This document shows positions 1 through 11,031 of a stretch of DNA of 64,000 nucleotides, piece by piece; the stretch's first letter is position 1, and each line of letters starts with the position of its first letter. The translations under genes and the position numbers were made by a program. The notes under the pieces were generated by a model. That model had not been told where the DNA came from. It saw only the letters and a program-made list of their open reading frames with translations, and made no database searches. Source of the stretch: Trichomonas vaginalis G3 (taxonomy: Eukaryota > Parabasalia > Trichomonadida > Trichomonadidae); assembly GCF_026262505.1 (NCBI RefSeq), contig NC_067207.1, positions 15,530,082 to 15,594,081 on the forward strand, read 5' to 3'.

Positions 1-1114
1 TGTTTATATGAATCGTACAATGACCTTTCATCTAAACACTCAAAGTTAGTCTCATCTATAAACAGTTCATATACACTCTTGTTTGCTTCTAACAATGTTT
101 GTCTCTCTTCGGTATGTGGAATTTGTCTTGGATTGAAGTTAGAAATATCTAATGTCATGAAATATGAGAACAAGTGGTTGTAAAAGTTAGGTGTCAAAGT
201 TTCTGCTAAGTCGTCAAAATATTCTGTATCTTGCATATGAGAATCTGACGTTCTGACAACTACATATCTTCTGTCAGAACTTTCTAACTTCATCGGAACA
301 ACATTTTTGAAACCATGATAAATTTGCAACATTTTCACAAACTCTTTGGTCTTTATATTTTCTTTCAACAACTCCAACTTTGTCTGTTATAAGACTCTTC
401 AAAGCATCTGAGTTTAAAACCTTTGTTTATCTATACTTTGAAGTTCGTTACATACTATAAGTTTCATATTCTCTATTGAAGAGTTAAATTTACCGCAGAT
501 GTTTTCTAAGTTTGTCATATTCGGTTCGAATAACCTTCTAACAGTTTGCATAAGATATCTGTAAAGAAAGTGTTCTTACCTGTTCCTTGTTTTCCAATTA
601 TAATGAGAGCAGTTTCATTTTTAGCACTTGGATGTTGTAAGATGTTTGCAAACCAACATAAGATATACTCATAGACTCTTTCGTTTCCATTGCATATAAT
701 TTCTTTGACATGGTCTAACCAAGCTTCTATAACATTTTCTTTCCATTCTACTTGTTCGTATTTATATCCAGTGAAGATAGAATAGAAGTTTGGAGATGTG
801 TATAGAACTTTATACCTCGAACTGAAAAATCTTCTAACTTTGACAATAAGATATCCCAAGCATCTAACATCTTCATCCAACTTGTACGACTTTTATTTTC
901 TTAATTTCTGTCTACATTCTTGTTCTGAAACTATGGTTGCTCTTGGTTTGTTAAAGACAACATCCCATTCTTTCATGACATAACATTCTGGGGCAGAGTC
1001 GACATAAATGACTAAACGTTTCAAATTCTCGACTGCTTTGTTATAGTCTCTAAATGGACACATATTTCTGAACGCTTGGAAGTCATAAAAATCTGAAACG
1101 TCTATTCTGTACAT
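1..1114 (-). pseudogene. SF3 helicase, copy A, frameshifted and cut by the window edge
   Basis: Same protein as the intact 411-aa helicase at 24712-25947. The N-terminus (893-1114) and the Walker A region (515-880, with GKQGTGKNTFF) are readable but lie in different frames. Single-base losses relative to copy B occur near 890 (LRK then stop), near 780-800, near 530 and near 425. The C-terminal end of the protein is at or just beyond base 1. The ATG at 1112-1114 follows an A/T-rich leader like that of the intact copy. Every frame is broken, so a functional helicase from this copy is unlikely. Confidence 0.85.
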
Positions 1115-1139
1115 TTTTATAAAAATAAAAAAAAATATT

Positions 1140-1936
1140 TTTTTTATTCTTGATTTGTTGTTGCATTTGTTGCATTTGTTCTTGAGCTATTTGTTGTTGA
1201 AGTTGTTCTTGTAGTACAATACTTTCACCAGTTGCATCTTCCAATTCGAAACTTTCTGCCGTCATTGACAAATACATAGGACATAAAAGTTTTACAGGAA
1301 CAAAGTTTGCGTCAACTAAGGTTAAGTTTATGTTTGCTAAAGTGTTTGAGTTTACTAAAGCTGAAAACTCTGCATTCGAATGAACAATAGGCAAACCAGC
1401 AGAGAAAGTGTTGTTTATACGCATGAGTATCTTTTGGTCATAGTAGTTTCTGTCGACATTCGAATAGCACTTTGAACCTAAGTTTGAAACAATATATAAA
1501 ATAGGTGTACTTAAAGTCAATGGAACAGACAAACCTTGTATGACACCTTTTCCTGTTATAGGAAACTGTTGGTAGTAAAAACCAGATATAAGTTTTGTAT
1601 TATAGCTCATATCGTTTATACTAAACTCAGTCGGACATCCAAACATAATGAAACCTGCTCTAGTTGCAGCACATGTTACATCCGTCCTTAAAGTATTAAA
1701 TAAGTCAACAAAACCTGTTGGTGGTATATCTGAGTAAGTATCTTCAAAGAAGTATTTTTTACCATTCACAACAATAAAATCTTCTGGTGTCAAAAGAGCA
1801 AAACAGGCTTTAGTCGTCATCGTGTTTAAGGTCAGTTTACAATATCGTCCTTGAGGACTTTGTAAGTTTGTTGTTATAGAATTATATGACTCAGGTTTTT
1901 AGTCGTAATAGTATAAACCACTATGTCTTCTGCCAT
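1140..1936 (-). pseudogene. Putative minor capsid/penton protein, copy A, frameshifted
   Basis: Counterpart of the intact 265-aa protein at 25978-26775. The reading frame 1083-1820 covers most of the protein. The expected ATG is at 1934-1936, but the first ~40 codons are out of frame because of a small indel near 1895. A second indel near the Gln-rich C-terminus runs the frame past the normal stop into the helicase start. Substitutions relative to copy B are few and scattered. Function is inferred from position between capsid and helicase and from the beta-rich character of copy B. Confidence 0.7.
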
Positions 1937-1940
1937 TTAC

Positions 1941-2520
1941 TTAGCAAGTAAATTTTAATGAAATGTTGTGGTCGTCAAATATTTTTATGACGTCTGGGAA
2001 ACTATATTTTAAGTTCAACGTTTCACCTCCTTTCATAACGTATATCTTGTCAATGACATTATATGAAACACCACAGCAAGCAATGTCGGGTTCTATTTCT
2101 TTGATGTTTATATCGTCTGCCTCTGTCAAAAGTTTCAATAGTTCTTTCAAAACTTCATGAGGTGCGATGACATATGAGTTCACTTTTACAGGGTTTGTTC
2201 GACCAAGTTTAACATTATACCAAAGCTTGACAAATCTTCTCCTGAGTTTTAAGTTTGTCTTTAAGTTGTTGGTAGTCGTTTCGAATATCTGCAACAGAAC
2301 TTAAGTCTCTGCTAACTTCAGGGTATGTTGGTTGTTCTTTTACAGGAACTATTGTTATACCATCTTCGTCTTCGTATGGTTTCCCCACTTCAACATCTCT
2401 TTCTTTGACATTGACAACAACACTTTGACTGTTTGTTTGAGTTGGTGAATTTAACTTCACATCTGCCACCGCCATTAAACCTTTTGAAACACTTACGCTT
2501 CTATTTTTCGGAAATGACAT
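1941..2520 (-). pseudogene. Hypothetical viral protein (MSFPKNRS family), copy A, frameshifted
   Basis: Matches the intact gene at 26780-27358 from its start MSFPKNRS (ATG at 2518-2520) to its end. A short indel near 2200-2220 splits it into two frames (2215-2520 and 1941-2294). It ends four bases before the ATG of the downstream penton candidate, the same tight spacing as in copy B. No domain is recognised. Confidence 0.75.
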
Positions 2521-2538
2521 TTTACTTAGAATAAAAAG
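2521..2538. promoter_or_regulatory. 18-bp divergent promoter-like spacer, copy A
   Basis: The gap between two divergent ATGs reads TTTACTTAGAATAAAAAG, exactly as at 27359-27376 in copy B. It carries the viral T-run/TAGAAT signature on both strands (CTTTTTATTCTAAG on minus). It is conserved although both flanking genes are broken here. Confidence 0.55.
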
Positions 2539-2960
2539 ATGGACGTATTGAGTATCTCTTCGAATTGAAGCAAAACAAAGTTTATACACACAAACAATAC
2601 AAGTTCATTGACAGATAGTTCTTTACACAAACAATGGAAAATGTTATAGAATAGCAGTCTTTGCTGAACCAAAATATTTTCATAAAGCAAAGAAAGTTGG
2701 TATAACGAATGGTGAAAGTTCTTGAAGCAGACAAAAATATAACAACAAAACTGACCGATATTTCTAAAGGTAAGTTTAATACAATATATGTCAAAACTGG
2801 CGTACTGTCAATATTTGACGGAAGAAGTCAGTTCAAGAACAACTTACTGACCTGCTGCCAAAATCTGCTCGATGGAAGCTGTCGTTATGCCAATCTGAGG
2901 AGCCCCAGCAGGTTTCATCGAACGAATCTTCAAAGAGCATCTTCCGTGAAAAGTGCTATT
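2539..2960 (+). pseudogene. Hypothetical viral protein (MDVFGYLIELK family), copy A, broken
   Basis: Plus-strand counterpart of the 139-aa frame at 27377-27796. The ATG is kept at 2539 but an indel within the first ten codons and more downstream destroy the frame. A longer in-frame piece can be read from 2709. The 3' part overlaps the antisense C-terminal coding part of the capsid pseudogene, as in copy B. Confidence 0.6.
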
Positions 2961-4433
2961 GGTTTTGTAAACTTCTTTGCTCTCATTCATCTGGACCGTC
3001 TCTGTCACCAGTATATATTTGAACTGTACCAACAGTTGAAATACCACCCATAAAGTCTTCTGAGTCAGCAAATGGAATGCCAAGCCAAAAGTTTGAACGG
3101 TCTCCATTTGTATATTGAGTTTTTGAGCTCCTGTATGAGTCCATACTTTCACATATGGCATAATAGAACTTTGCATTTCAGGGTTAATGTTGTTGTGAAG
3201 TTGTTGTTAAAGTTCATAGCATCTAATGTCAAGTTGTATGACCTCATATCCTCAACTGTAGAATATTCTTCTCTTGGATAGTATTTGCCATCTATGTTTA
3301 TATGGTATTTAATACCAGGGTTGTAGAAACAAGAATAGTCATTTATAGTTCGTCTGAACAGTACAAACATAGTATCTGCATGTTTCATTGCAGTTGTTAA
3401 AGCAATATCTGTTCTTGCACCTGGGTCAGCACTTTGGTTTCCAACTTCACCTGCAAAGTCTTGACAGATATTTGGTGTATAGGGAACATAAGTGGAACTG
3501 CAATATATTTGGCAGCTAAAGCATTTGAAATATCTGGGTCCAACATATAGACTGCAAGTCTGCTTTCTATTCTCTTGCATTCAAATTTTTCGCATGTGAA
3601 CTTAACTGGGTCCCAAGCATTCCAGCAGCATTGATAATAGTTTACTTCAGTGTTGAGTTTGAGAAACCAAAGTCTAAGTCAACTTTGTCTTTGCAAAATT
3701 CGGCGAATGACATTTTGATTTGCTCCCTTACGTCTGTAAGAGTGAATGGTCTTGTGTTGGTGCAATGACTAAGTTATTTTTGCTTGGAGTAAGTTCGATA
3801 GAAATTTTTCCTGCCCAGTTTGGCAAGTATCTTAAAAACCTGAAGATGAGGAAAGATGACAAAGGAACTCTAAGTTTCATTTTACTTTGGTTACTGCTGC
3901 TGCAGTTGTCCAGAAAGGTTAACATAAACTCCTGAACGTTAGGGTCAAGTCTTCTTATTTTCTCAATAGTTGCATACTGGTCTGTTTGTTCTCTAGCTTG
4001 TGGTTGTACTGAGTTTCTCAAAGCGAACCATTCATAGTTTGCCCATGTTACTGTTTGAACTAAGTCAGAGTTAAATATATCTTATATCCCATGAAAACTT
4101 CTGGAGCATATTGGTATCCGACATAGAAAATTCCATTGCAACCTTTCTTGTCAGACAACTTGGCAGAAGGTTTATTTCAATGTCTTGTTCCACGTATAAG
4201 AAAGAGTTGTCAATAGAAATTATATGAAACCTGTCGCAAGCAATATCTACTGTTGTTGAAGAACCTTCTCCAAACTCACCTACGTTTCCATAAGAAACAG
4301 CAGTTGTATATTCGTAAGTTCCAGGAACTATTTCTGACCTTCTAATGGCATTGTTCGCATTCGTATACCATTCGGAAACATTTCCATTCATAGCATCCAA
4401 AACTGTTGGCGTTATATTCTGAGCGGCGTACAT
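2844..4433 (-). pseudogene. Major capsid protein, copy A, multiply frameshifted
   Basis: Counterpart of the capsid gene at 27690-29292. Four minus-strand frames (4071-4433, 3728-4021, 3149-3580, 2844-3176) reproduce successive parts of the copy B protein, including the N-terminus MYAAQNITPTVLDAMNGN and the C-terminus IEQILAAGQ. Indels and a small deletion (around 3590-3720) separate them. The leader before the ATG has the viral promoter core (TATTTTTACTCATATGAA). As a virion gene it is clearly dead. Confidence 0.85.
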
Positions 4434-4465
4434 TTCATATGAGTAAAAATATAGAATAGTTGGAT

Positions 4466-7400
4466 TTATATGTCATAATAGAACCCACTCCGACCAAGCT
4501 TTACTTTCTTCCTGACTGAGTTTTTAACTCTTCTTTTTCCTTCATTGCCCTCTGCTTGAAGTTGTTGCATCTTTGCATTATGTTCATCTAGTATGTTGCA
4601 AATTTCCCATGTCCTTTTTGCCTTTTGGCTCTGGTCGCCCATCTCAGGTAACCTATATCCTAGAAAGAGTTTGTCATAGTCTGTATTTGAGTCTGCGTAT
4701 TGTTTGCATGACTCTTTCCTGAGTTTCGGTTCAAGCTCTTCAAACAGTGCCTGTCCATATGAATAAGCTCTTTCCAAATATATGTTTTTGTAGCCATTCT
4801 GGTTTTCTTTCCATGTTACCAACTATTCTTTTGTGAATGGGAAAGCTTTTACCCAATCTTTCAGTCTTGCGTCGTTTATTTCTGTAGTTGGTTTTATTTT
4901 GTCAAGGAACATGTTTTTCAATACTAACATTTCATTTGGTACTGTCCATTTGAGTTTTCTTAAATATTCATCCCTTCTCGTTCATTGTCTGCAAAGTAAG
5001 TTTTTATGACATTTTTGTAAACTTTCGTTTGCAAGGTCATGTACAATAGGTTCTCTTCCTTCTCTCCCTAACTTTCTTTCTAAACTCTTCACCAAATATA
5101 CCATCTCTATGTTCTGTGTAGTTCTTTGAGATAAATGTTCTAGAACGTCAGTGTTATATTTCCATCAGCCATGTTCATTTCATACTGGTCCAAAATATCT
5201 GCATGTTTCATATCTTTCAATGGCATTAAAGCCGCGCTGAAAATACCAGCTATATCTGGTTCACCATTGACTTCCATTGCGTCTACAACTTCTTGGAATT
5301 TGGTTGTAAGTTTATGAACCACCTATCCGTTAGCTTTATGACCCCATCTCATTGTAGTTCCATCGTCTGCAGAAACAAAAGTAGGTTTGTTTCCATCTTT
5401 TAGGTTCTGAATGAACTTTAAAACAATGTTTCATTTCTATATGTTTTCTTGAAATTTAACCTTTTATTCTTTCACCGAGTTCATCCGAAGATTGAACGTT
5501 AAATGCTCGTAAGAAAAAGGGTTGTTGTATTTGTGTACATTTTTTTTCAGTTCTTCCATTCTATGTGAATTATTTCATCTGCTGTTGGAGTCTTTTGTAT
5601 GTCGGCAAACATTTTTCGATATTCTTCTACTATGTCAGCCGAATTTTTTTTAGACTCTGGAAATATTCCATATTCTCCGCATACTCTTGTTGAGGGTCAA
5701 GATTTTTCGGCTGTTCCAAATCTTCATCTAGTTCTGTGAAGTTAGTTTCCAAAGGAAGGACTTGTTCGTTTCCTTCAGGCTCTTCTAGCTGTTGTTGCTG
5801 AACTATTTCTTCCATGTCTGGTTGTATCTGAACTTTCTTCCTGTGAGTTTCTTGTACCTCATCTGCTGGCATTTCATATATTCCGAGACCGTTTTAACAA
5901 TTTCCCTATCTACGTCATCCGCATTCATAAGCTTTTGTTCTTTCGTTCCGTCTCTATTTTTTACGCGTTTCATGACGAAAGTTGAATTGTCATTTAGCTC
6001 TGACATCAAATATCTCGGAGTAAAATTCATCCATTCATTTGGATGATATGCTATTAAATTCATATCCCTTAGCGAGCTTGTATTTTCCAGGTTTGAGATT
6101 ATATCCGTTTTGGTGCTGAGCCATAAAGCTAAATAGGTTCGGGTCAGTATTTCCATCCTTGAACTTTCTAATAGCTTCTTTATATCTGTCACTAAAGTCA
6201 ACAGTATCTGGGAAACCACACTCTTCTTTAAGCATTTTTAAGAATTCTTGGTTTCCTTGTTCTCTACTTCTTTTATGTCCTTGCTCTGTTTGTTTGTGCC
6301 TGGTTGTGCTGTTGTGAGAGTGGTTGTTGTGCTGGTTGTGTGGTTGTGTGCTGGTTTGGAGTGGTTGTTGTTGCGTTGTTGTGTGGTTGTTGTGTTGGTT
6401 GTTGTGTGGTTGTTGTGTTGGTTGTTGTGTTGGTTGTTGTGTTGGTTTTGGTGCATGCCTGTGTCTGTGTCCATGTGACGATGTAAATGTTCTAGGTAGT
6501 CCTGGTGCAGGTGCTTCTCTTGGAGGGTTTGGTGGTATATAAGTTCCACCAGCTGGCACATATGTTCCATCTGCAGCGTAATGTCCTATCTGACTTTTCG
6601 TTTTTAAGAAAGCATTTACTAGGTCTGTTTTGGTCTGTTGTAACTCTTTTTCTTGACTTTTCACAACAGTTGCTCTAACGGCGTCATAGGCACTTTGAAC
6701 TGCCTGTCTCGTTGCTGCATCTGTTATTTTCGTCATATTTTGTGCTACTTCTTTTTAACTCTTTGTCGAAACCTTCAGACTTCAGTTTCTTTCCAGATGA
6801 GAAGTCGTTCACTAGTTTCACCTTACTATGAAGAGCTTCGAAGGCGTTCTTAAAGTCAGCATTCATTAAAGCTTCATTTGAACTGTCTTCATCCGCTTGT
6901 ATTTTTGTCCTTATTGACCCTATAAGCTGGGCTGCTTTAGCGTTGGCTTGGGCATCTAACCAGTCATTGTTAGCTTTTATATATTCCGCGCTTTTCATTG
7001 CCTTTTGCATAGCCGCGTCGTTATTTTTACTTTCTTGTGCTAAGTTTTCATACTGTACGGTTTGGTTTTGCAACTGTAAAAGTTTTTCTGCCTTTACATT
7101 TGCTTCAACTTCTTTTTTATACTCATCGCTATCCATATGTCTTCAGGGCTTTTTGTTTTATCTCTTCATCTTTCAGTACTTTATATTGAGTAGTATGGTT
7201 TTTCAAATTTATAACATCTTGTTCCATTTTTGCTACTTCTGCTGCTTTTTTCTGACACTTTTTTCGCATATTCCTCTGTACTTAGTTCTTTCAGTTGTTC
7301 TTCTTTCTTCTTTTCTCTACGTTTAACTCATTGAGTTTCTTTGTGTGTCTGTCATATTCTAGTTTCTTTTCGTTTTTCACTTTTTGTTTCTGTATGTCTA

Positions 7401-7710
7401 TGTTTGACTTTTTGACATCTGTTATTTGATTTTGAGTGAACTCAAATTCATTTGACTTTGAGGGTTATAAGCTGTTTCCGTCTGCAGCTCCACCATAGCC
7501 TGCCATTTTCGCTAAAAGTGCCGCTCTTAAACCTCCACTCTGTGCACCAATAACTCGGTTTAAAAGCATAGGGTTGCTTGACATTTGTTGCAACATAGTG
7601 GGGTCATTCAGCATTTGTTGTTGCAACTGTTGTTGTGGTGTCAGTCTTACTATTGGATGTTTCAATGCTCTCTTCCTCTTACGTATATTCTTACGTAGCT
7701 TACGTGGCAT
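4466..7710 (-). pseudogene. Large viral structural-type region of copy A (basic N-terminus, coiled coil, Q/H/T-rich), decayed
   Basis: A run of minus-strand frames that appear to be one or two long genes. It starts at the ATG 7708-7710 with a very basic 81-codon segment (MPRKLRKNIRKRKRALKHP), preceded by a viral-type leader. It continues through an in-frame TAA (7465-7467) into Lys/Glu/Gln-rich coiled coil (6684-7440), then a Pro/Gln/His/Thr low-complexity segment (6270-6560), an acidic segment (5630-5872) and a C-terminal segment ending at 4466, 33 bases before the capsid start. In-frame TAGs lie at 5323-5325 and 4823-4825 and several frameshifts in A-runs. It occupies the position of the copy B gene at 29321-32565 but shows no evident sequence similarity to it. 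One gene versus two is undecided. Confidence 0.55.
6270..6470 (-). repeat. Low-complexity TGT/GGT triplet-rich tract encoding Q/H/N/T/P repeats
   Basis: On the plus strand the tract is almost only G and T (repeating gttggttgttgtg units). On minus it reads as repeated PTQQ / NNHTTTQ-like codons inside the 6035-6736 frame. Several overlapping frames stay open only because the repeat lacks stop codons. Such tracts expand and contract by slippage, which may have seeded the indels around it. Confidence 0.75.
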
Positions 7711-7756
7711 TTTAAGTGAAGTTAAAAAGCGGTTTTTGACAGATGTTTTATTGTGA

Positions 7757-8350
7757 CTTCTTCGTAAAGACTTTGTTGAGATTTCTTCGTAAATGAGTGT
7801 AAATGACCCAAAAATATATTTTAGGGTAGAAGGGTATATCTACCCCGTTTTCTACCCTCTTTTCTACCCTCTTGAATTTTCATGAATTTCTTCGTAAAGA
7901 CTTTGTTGAGACTTCTTCGTAAAGACTTTGTTAAGACTTCTTCGTAAAGACTTTGTTGAGACTTCTTCGTAAAGACTTTGTTGAGACTTCTTCGTAAAGA
8001 CTTTGTTGAGACTTCTTCGTAAAGACTTTGTCAAGACTTCATCGTAAAGACTTTGTTGAGATTTCTTCGTAAATGACCCTAGTAGTATATTTTTGGTGTA
8101 AATTTCATGAAAATTCAAGAGGGTAGAAAAGAGGGTAGAAAACGGGGTAGATATACCCTTCTACCCTAAAATATATTTTTGGTGTAAATTTCATGAAAAT
8201 TCAAGAGGGTAGAAATGAGGGTAGAAAACGGGGTAGATATACCCTTCTACCCTAAAATATATTTTTGTCTGATTTTACGAAGAAGTCTTGACAAAACATT
8301 TACGAAGAAGTCTTGACAAAACATTTACGAAGAAGTCTTGACAAAACATG
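7757..8350. repeat. Palindromic complex of 25-bp iterons and 86-bp units at the PLV end
   Basis: Seven full 25-bp units (core CTTCGTAAAGACTTTGTTGA) run at 7886-8060 with partial units at 7757-7795 and 8061-8076. Three units in the opposite orientation lie at 8275-8349. Between them an 86-bp unit (containing GGGTAGATATACCCTTCTAC) occurs twice (about 8101-8186 and 8187-8272), and an inverted copy of about 80 bp lies at 7806-7885. The whole has approximate mirror symmetry. Frames through it are open only because the 25-bp unit has no stop. Possible roles are a virus end or replication origin; this is inference. Confidence 0.85.
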
Positions 8351-8360
8351 AAAACATATA

Positions 8361-8540
8361 TAATTTGTGAAAAGCTCCTGGAAGACCTCCGAATAAAAAC
8401 TTCATTTATGTGGGCTAGAGGGCGCAACGCGCCTGGAAGCCCTCCGAATAAAAACTTCATTTATACTAAACATCTTCAGGGCTAGAAGGCACGAAGTGCC
8501 TGGAAGCCCCACTACCTTTTTTTTTTTTTTTTTTCCGGAC
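8361..8540. repeat. Degenerate ~60-bp direct repeats with GC-rich hairpins, then poly-T
   Basis: The phrase CTCCGAATAAAAACTTCATT occurs at about 8385 and 8443, each after CTGGAAG(A/C)C. Between the copies lie small palindromes (GGGCGCAACGCGCC, GGCACGAAGTGCC). A run of about 20 T follows at 8516-8535, after which ordinary intergenic DNA begins. I take this as the outer edge of PLV copy A. Similar GC-rich palindromic bits (GCGCGCAGCGCG) occur near the right end of copy B at about 33790. Confidence 0.6.
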
Positions 8541-8894
8541 ATTTTGAAATCTTTGTAAGGATCTTGTTTGGAGAAATAAGGGCCAGGGTCTCCAAATTTC
8601 AAAATATTGCCTTTTCCATTTTTGTTTTGGAATTTTGTAATCTGTTAGATAGTGAAATTAGCTGATATAGTTATAAAAAGTCTGAATTATGGGTCTGTCT
8701 CACAAATCTGACATAGCATCTGAAGAATTTTAGGTAAAAATCAATGCTACCTCACTTTTCAGGCTTTATCCATATATAGTTGCTTATGATTTAATTAAAG
8801 GCGACTATATAAAGTTTCTTTCTATCGGCGCGCAGAGCACCTAAAAACGGTTCGATTTATTTTTGAGCAGAGAAAAAAAAAGTTAAAAAATTCC
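8541..8894. other. Intergenic, A/T-rich
   Basis: Holds no open frame of note. It contains a small GC palindrome (GGCGCGC, near 8828) and an A-rich leader just before the next ATG. No clear Inr is visible. Confidence 0.5.
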
Positions 8895-10610
8895 ATGTTT
8901 TCACTGTTTCTTCGAAATGCTTTTTGTAATTCTGTAAGTATTAGTATAGATTCGATGTTTAGTCCACGTAGTTCCATTCCATTGAATCCGAATGACTATA
9001 TTTTGATATGTGATGCAAAAATAAACGAACTCAAGAATAGGAAATTAGGAGAAATCATTACTGGTGGAAGAATAGGCTATATCGATCACAATGTTTCATG
9101 TTCCGATCATAAACCAGTAACATTAACATGTAAAAAACAGATTTCAGAGCAAGATTTCAATAAAATTACAAAAGCTCTCGAAAACGAATACAGATTATCA
9201 TTTTCAGTTGCCGGATTTCCAGTTGCTTCTTATTCTCACAATGAATTTCGTTATCGTGGAATTCCATTTGGCTACAAAGATGGACCTGATGTTTTACTTA
9301 GAACGAAATATATTTTTAATGTTGCATGCGAGACGAAGCATCCAGGACATGCAATGCAATTCGATTCTTTAACAGAAACAGATTCTTATCAAATCATAAA
9401 ACCAGGGTCTACTGCTAATTTCCAGTTTGTTATTTCTTCAAAAACAGCAGATACTGGATTATCATCTTTGAATAGAGACCCAGATTACGCAATTAGCAAG
9501 AGAAATTCAAGATTATATCTTTTACTTTCATTTTTAATTACGGCTGTTACATTGGGATCTTCTATTTACATTTACATCCAAAACAGAGTATCAGATAGCG
9601 ATAATACGCATACTCTTGAAATGGACCTTGAATCCGAAACTAATTTCGAAGAAATAGGTTGGAGATTACTTCATGGAGATATATTTAGAAGTCCTCCGCA
9701 TCCAATTCTTTTGTCTTCTTTTGTTGGAGTCGGATTTGATATTTTATTAACAGTTTTCTTCGTTTTCGTATGCTCAGGACTCGGATTCTTCGAAATAGTT
9801 TCATTTTCTACCTTTGTTGAACCATTTATCCTTATATTTTTCTTAATTACTCCAATTTCTGGATTTTTATCGACGAAACTCTTCAAAACAATCAGCCGTC
9901 AGTACTGGAAACGCAATCTTCTTACATCGGGCTTACTCGCTACTGGATTCTTCTGTTCTCTTTACCTTATTTTGCAAATAAAATTTATGGGAAACAAATC
10001 TCCAGCGTCAGTCCCCATAAAATACATTCTGAAAGTATCCTTCATGCTCATGATAGGCTGTTTCTTCTTCCATTTCTTCGGATCCGTCCCTGCTCTCAAA
10101 GGAACTCCATTTGAGTTTCCAACAGCTATAAATCAGCTTCCAAGACACATTCCTCAGCAGCCATTCACATCATCTATGTTCATGATGATGCTCTGCGGTG
10201 GTGTACAGCCATTTATTATCATTGCATTAGATTTTCATTTAATTCTCGAGTCATTGTGGACAGGATTGTCATTTTTCGATTGCTGGGGGCATGCATCCAT
10301 CTCTGTTATCCTTGCTTTGTTTACATCTGTTGGTGTTTCCATTCTTTCTGTTTACATTTCTGTTTCTAATGAAGATTACAGATGGTGGTGGAGAGCTTTC
10401 ATGACTCCTGCGGCCAGTGGATTATTCTTGTTCGGATATTCCATGTTTTACGTGTTGTTTACCGTTAGACCTTTGTTTGGCGGATTAATTCCGTATTTGA
10501 TTCAATCTGCGATGATGGCATTCGTAGCATCACTTGCAATGGGATGTGCTGGATTCATTGGATCTTTCATCTTCATTTGTGCGTTGTACAAAGCGCTCAA
10601 AATGGAGTAA
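8895..10610 (+). CDS. TM9 superfamily (EMP70/nonaspanin) membrane protein
   Basis: 571 aa. TM9SF proteins are endosome/Golgi nine-span proteins implicated in sorting of membrane proteins with glycine-rich transmembrane segments. Seen here: a luminal N-terminal domain (about 1-200), a first transmembrane helix near 210-230, the family signature EEIGWRLLHGDIFRSP (near 255), then eight hydrophobic helices, the EPFILIFFLITPISGF segment, the NEDYRWWWRAF signature near the C-terminus, and a final KALKME that resembles the KxD/E COPI-binding tail of the family. The N-terminal domain is slightly short and a strong signal peptide is not obvious, so the start could be a little further upstream. Frame intact. 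Confidence 0.92.
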   Translation: MFSLFLRNAFCNSVSISIDSMFSPRSSIPLNPNDYILICDAKINELKNRKLGEIITGGRIGYIDHNVSCSDHKPVTLTCKKQISEQDFNKITKALENEYRLSFSVAGFPVASYSHNEFRYRGIPFGYKDGPDVLLRTKYIFNVACETKHPGHAMQFDSLTETDSYQIIKPGSTANFQFVISSKTADTGLSSLNRDPDYAISKRNSRLYLLLSFLITAVTLGSSIYIYIQNRVSDSDNTHTLEMDLESETNFEEIGWRLLHGDIFRSPPHPILLSSFVGVGFDILLTVFFVFVCSGLGFFEIVSFSTFVEPFILIFFLITPISGFLSTKLFKTISRQYWKRNLLTSGLLATGFFCSLYLILQIKFMGNKSPASVPIKYILKVSFMLMIGCFFFHFFGSVPALKGTPFEFPTAINQLPRHIPQQPFTSSMFMMMLCGGVQPFIIIALDFHLILESLWTGLSFFDCWGHASISVILALFTSVGVSILSVYISVSNEDYRWWWRAFMTPAASGLFLFGYSMFYVLFTVRPLFGGLIPYLIQSAMMAFVASLAMGCAGFIGSFIFICALYKALKME

Positions 10611-11031
10611 ATTTATAAATTTCTTTTTCTTGTTAAATAAATAACAAATAAATTATATCTAAAATGTTTTGTTATTAACTTATGATGTTTGTAAGTGCAT
10701 TCATAAAAGTTCATTATCATATTTCATAAGAAATATTGAAAACATTTACAAAAATATGAAAATATCTTCTTCAAATGAAGATAATCGTCTGAGTAATGAT
10801 AAATATGCATTTGTTGCTATACTTTACTAACTTAATAGCATCAAATTTGGAATAGAGGAATAATTTTGATCTCATTTTGACTACTTTCTTATGTAAAAAG
10901 TGTTTATTTTTGTATCTATATCCTATGTTTTAAAATATTGGATTGCATAAAGTGGAACCAATAAATTTCAATTCACCCCCTGTAAATTCGTTAGAGGGCG
11001 AAATTTATTCTTCATATTTGTCTGCAGAATC
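10611..11031. other. Intergenic, A/T-rich, with Inr-like TCATATTT before the next gene
   Basis: No coding frame is supported. TTCATATTTGTC at about 11012 lies roughly 20 bases before the next ATG and fits the trichomonad Inr pattern (TCA+1YW). Nothing else recognised. Confidence 0.5.

Larger units (their letters stand above)
1..8540 (-). mobile_element. Integrated polinton-like virus, copy A (truncated by window edge, decayed)
   Basis: A block of minus-strand viral genes in the same order as in copy B (24.7-32.6 kb): SF3 helicase, penton candidate, hypothetical, major capsid, large structural gene. From the helicase to the capsid start codon the DNA is visibly near-identical to copy B and differs mainly by 1-2 base indels that break every long frame. 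Upstream of the capsid gene it is unrelated to copy B. The right end is a repeat array at 7757-8510. The left end lies outside the window. No DNA polymerase B is visible, which favours a polinton-like virus over a Maverick. The classification is inference from the gene set. Confidence 0.8.

Noticed and set aside
6248-6542. Plus-strand open frames rich in Cys/Val/Leu
   Set aside because: They are read from the antisense of a stop-poor triplet repeat and have no leader.
7886-8060. CRISPR-like regular 25-bp repeats
   Set aside because: The units are contiguous with no spacers and have an inverted group; this is a tandem iteron array, not a CRISPR.
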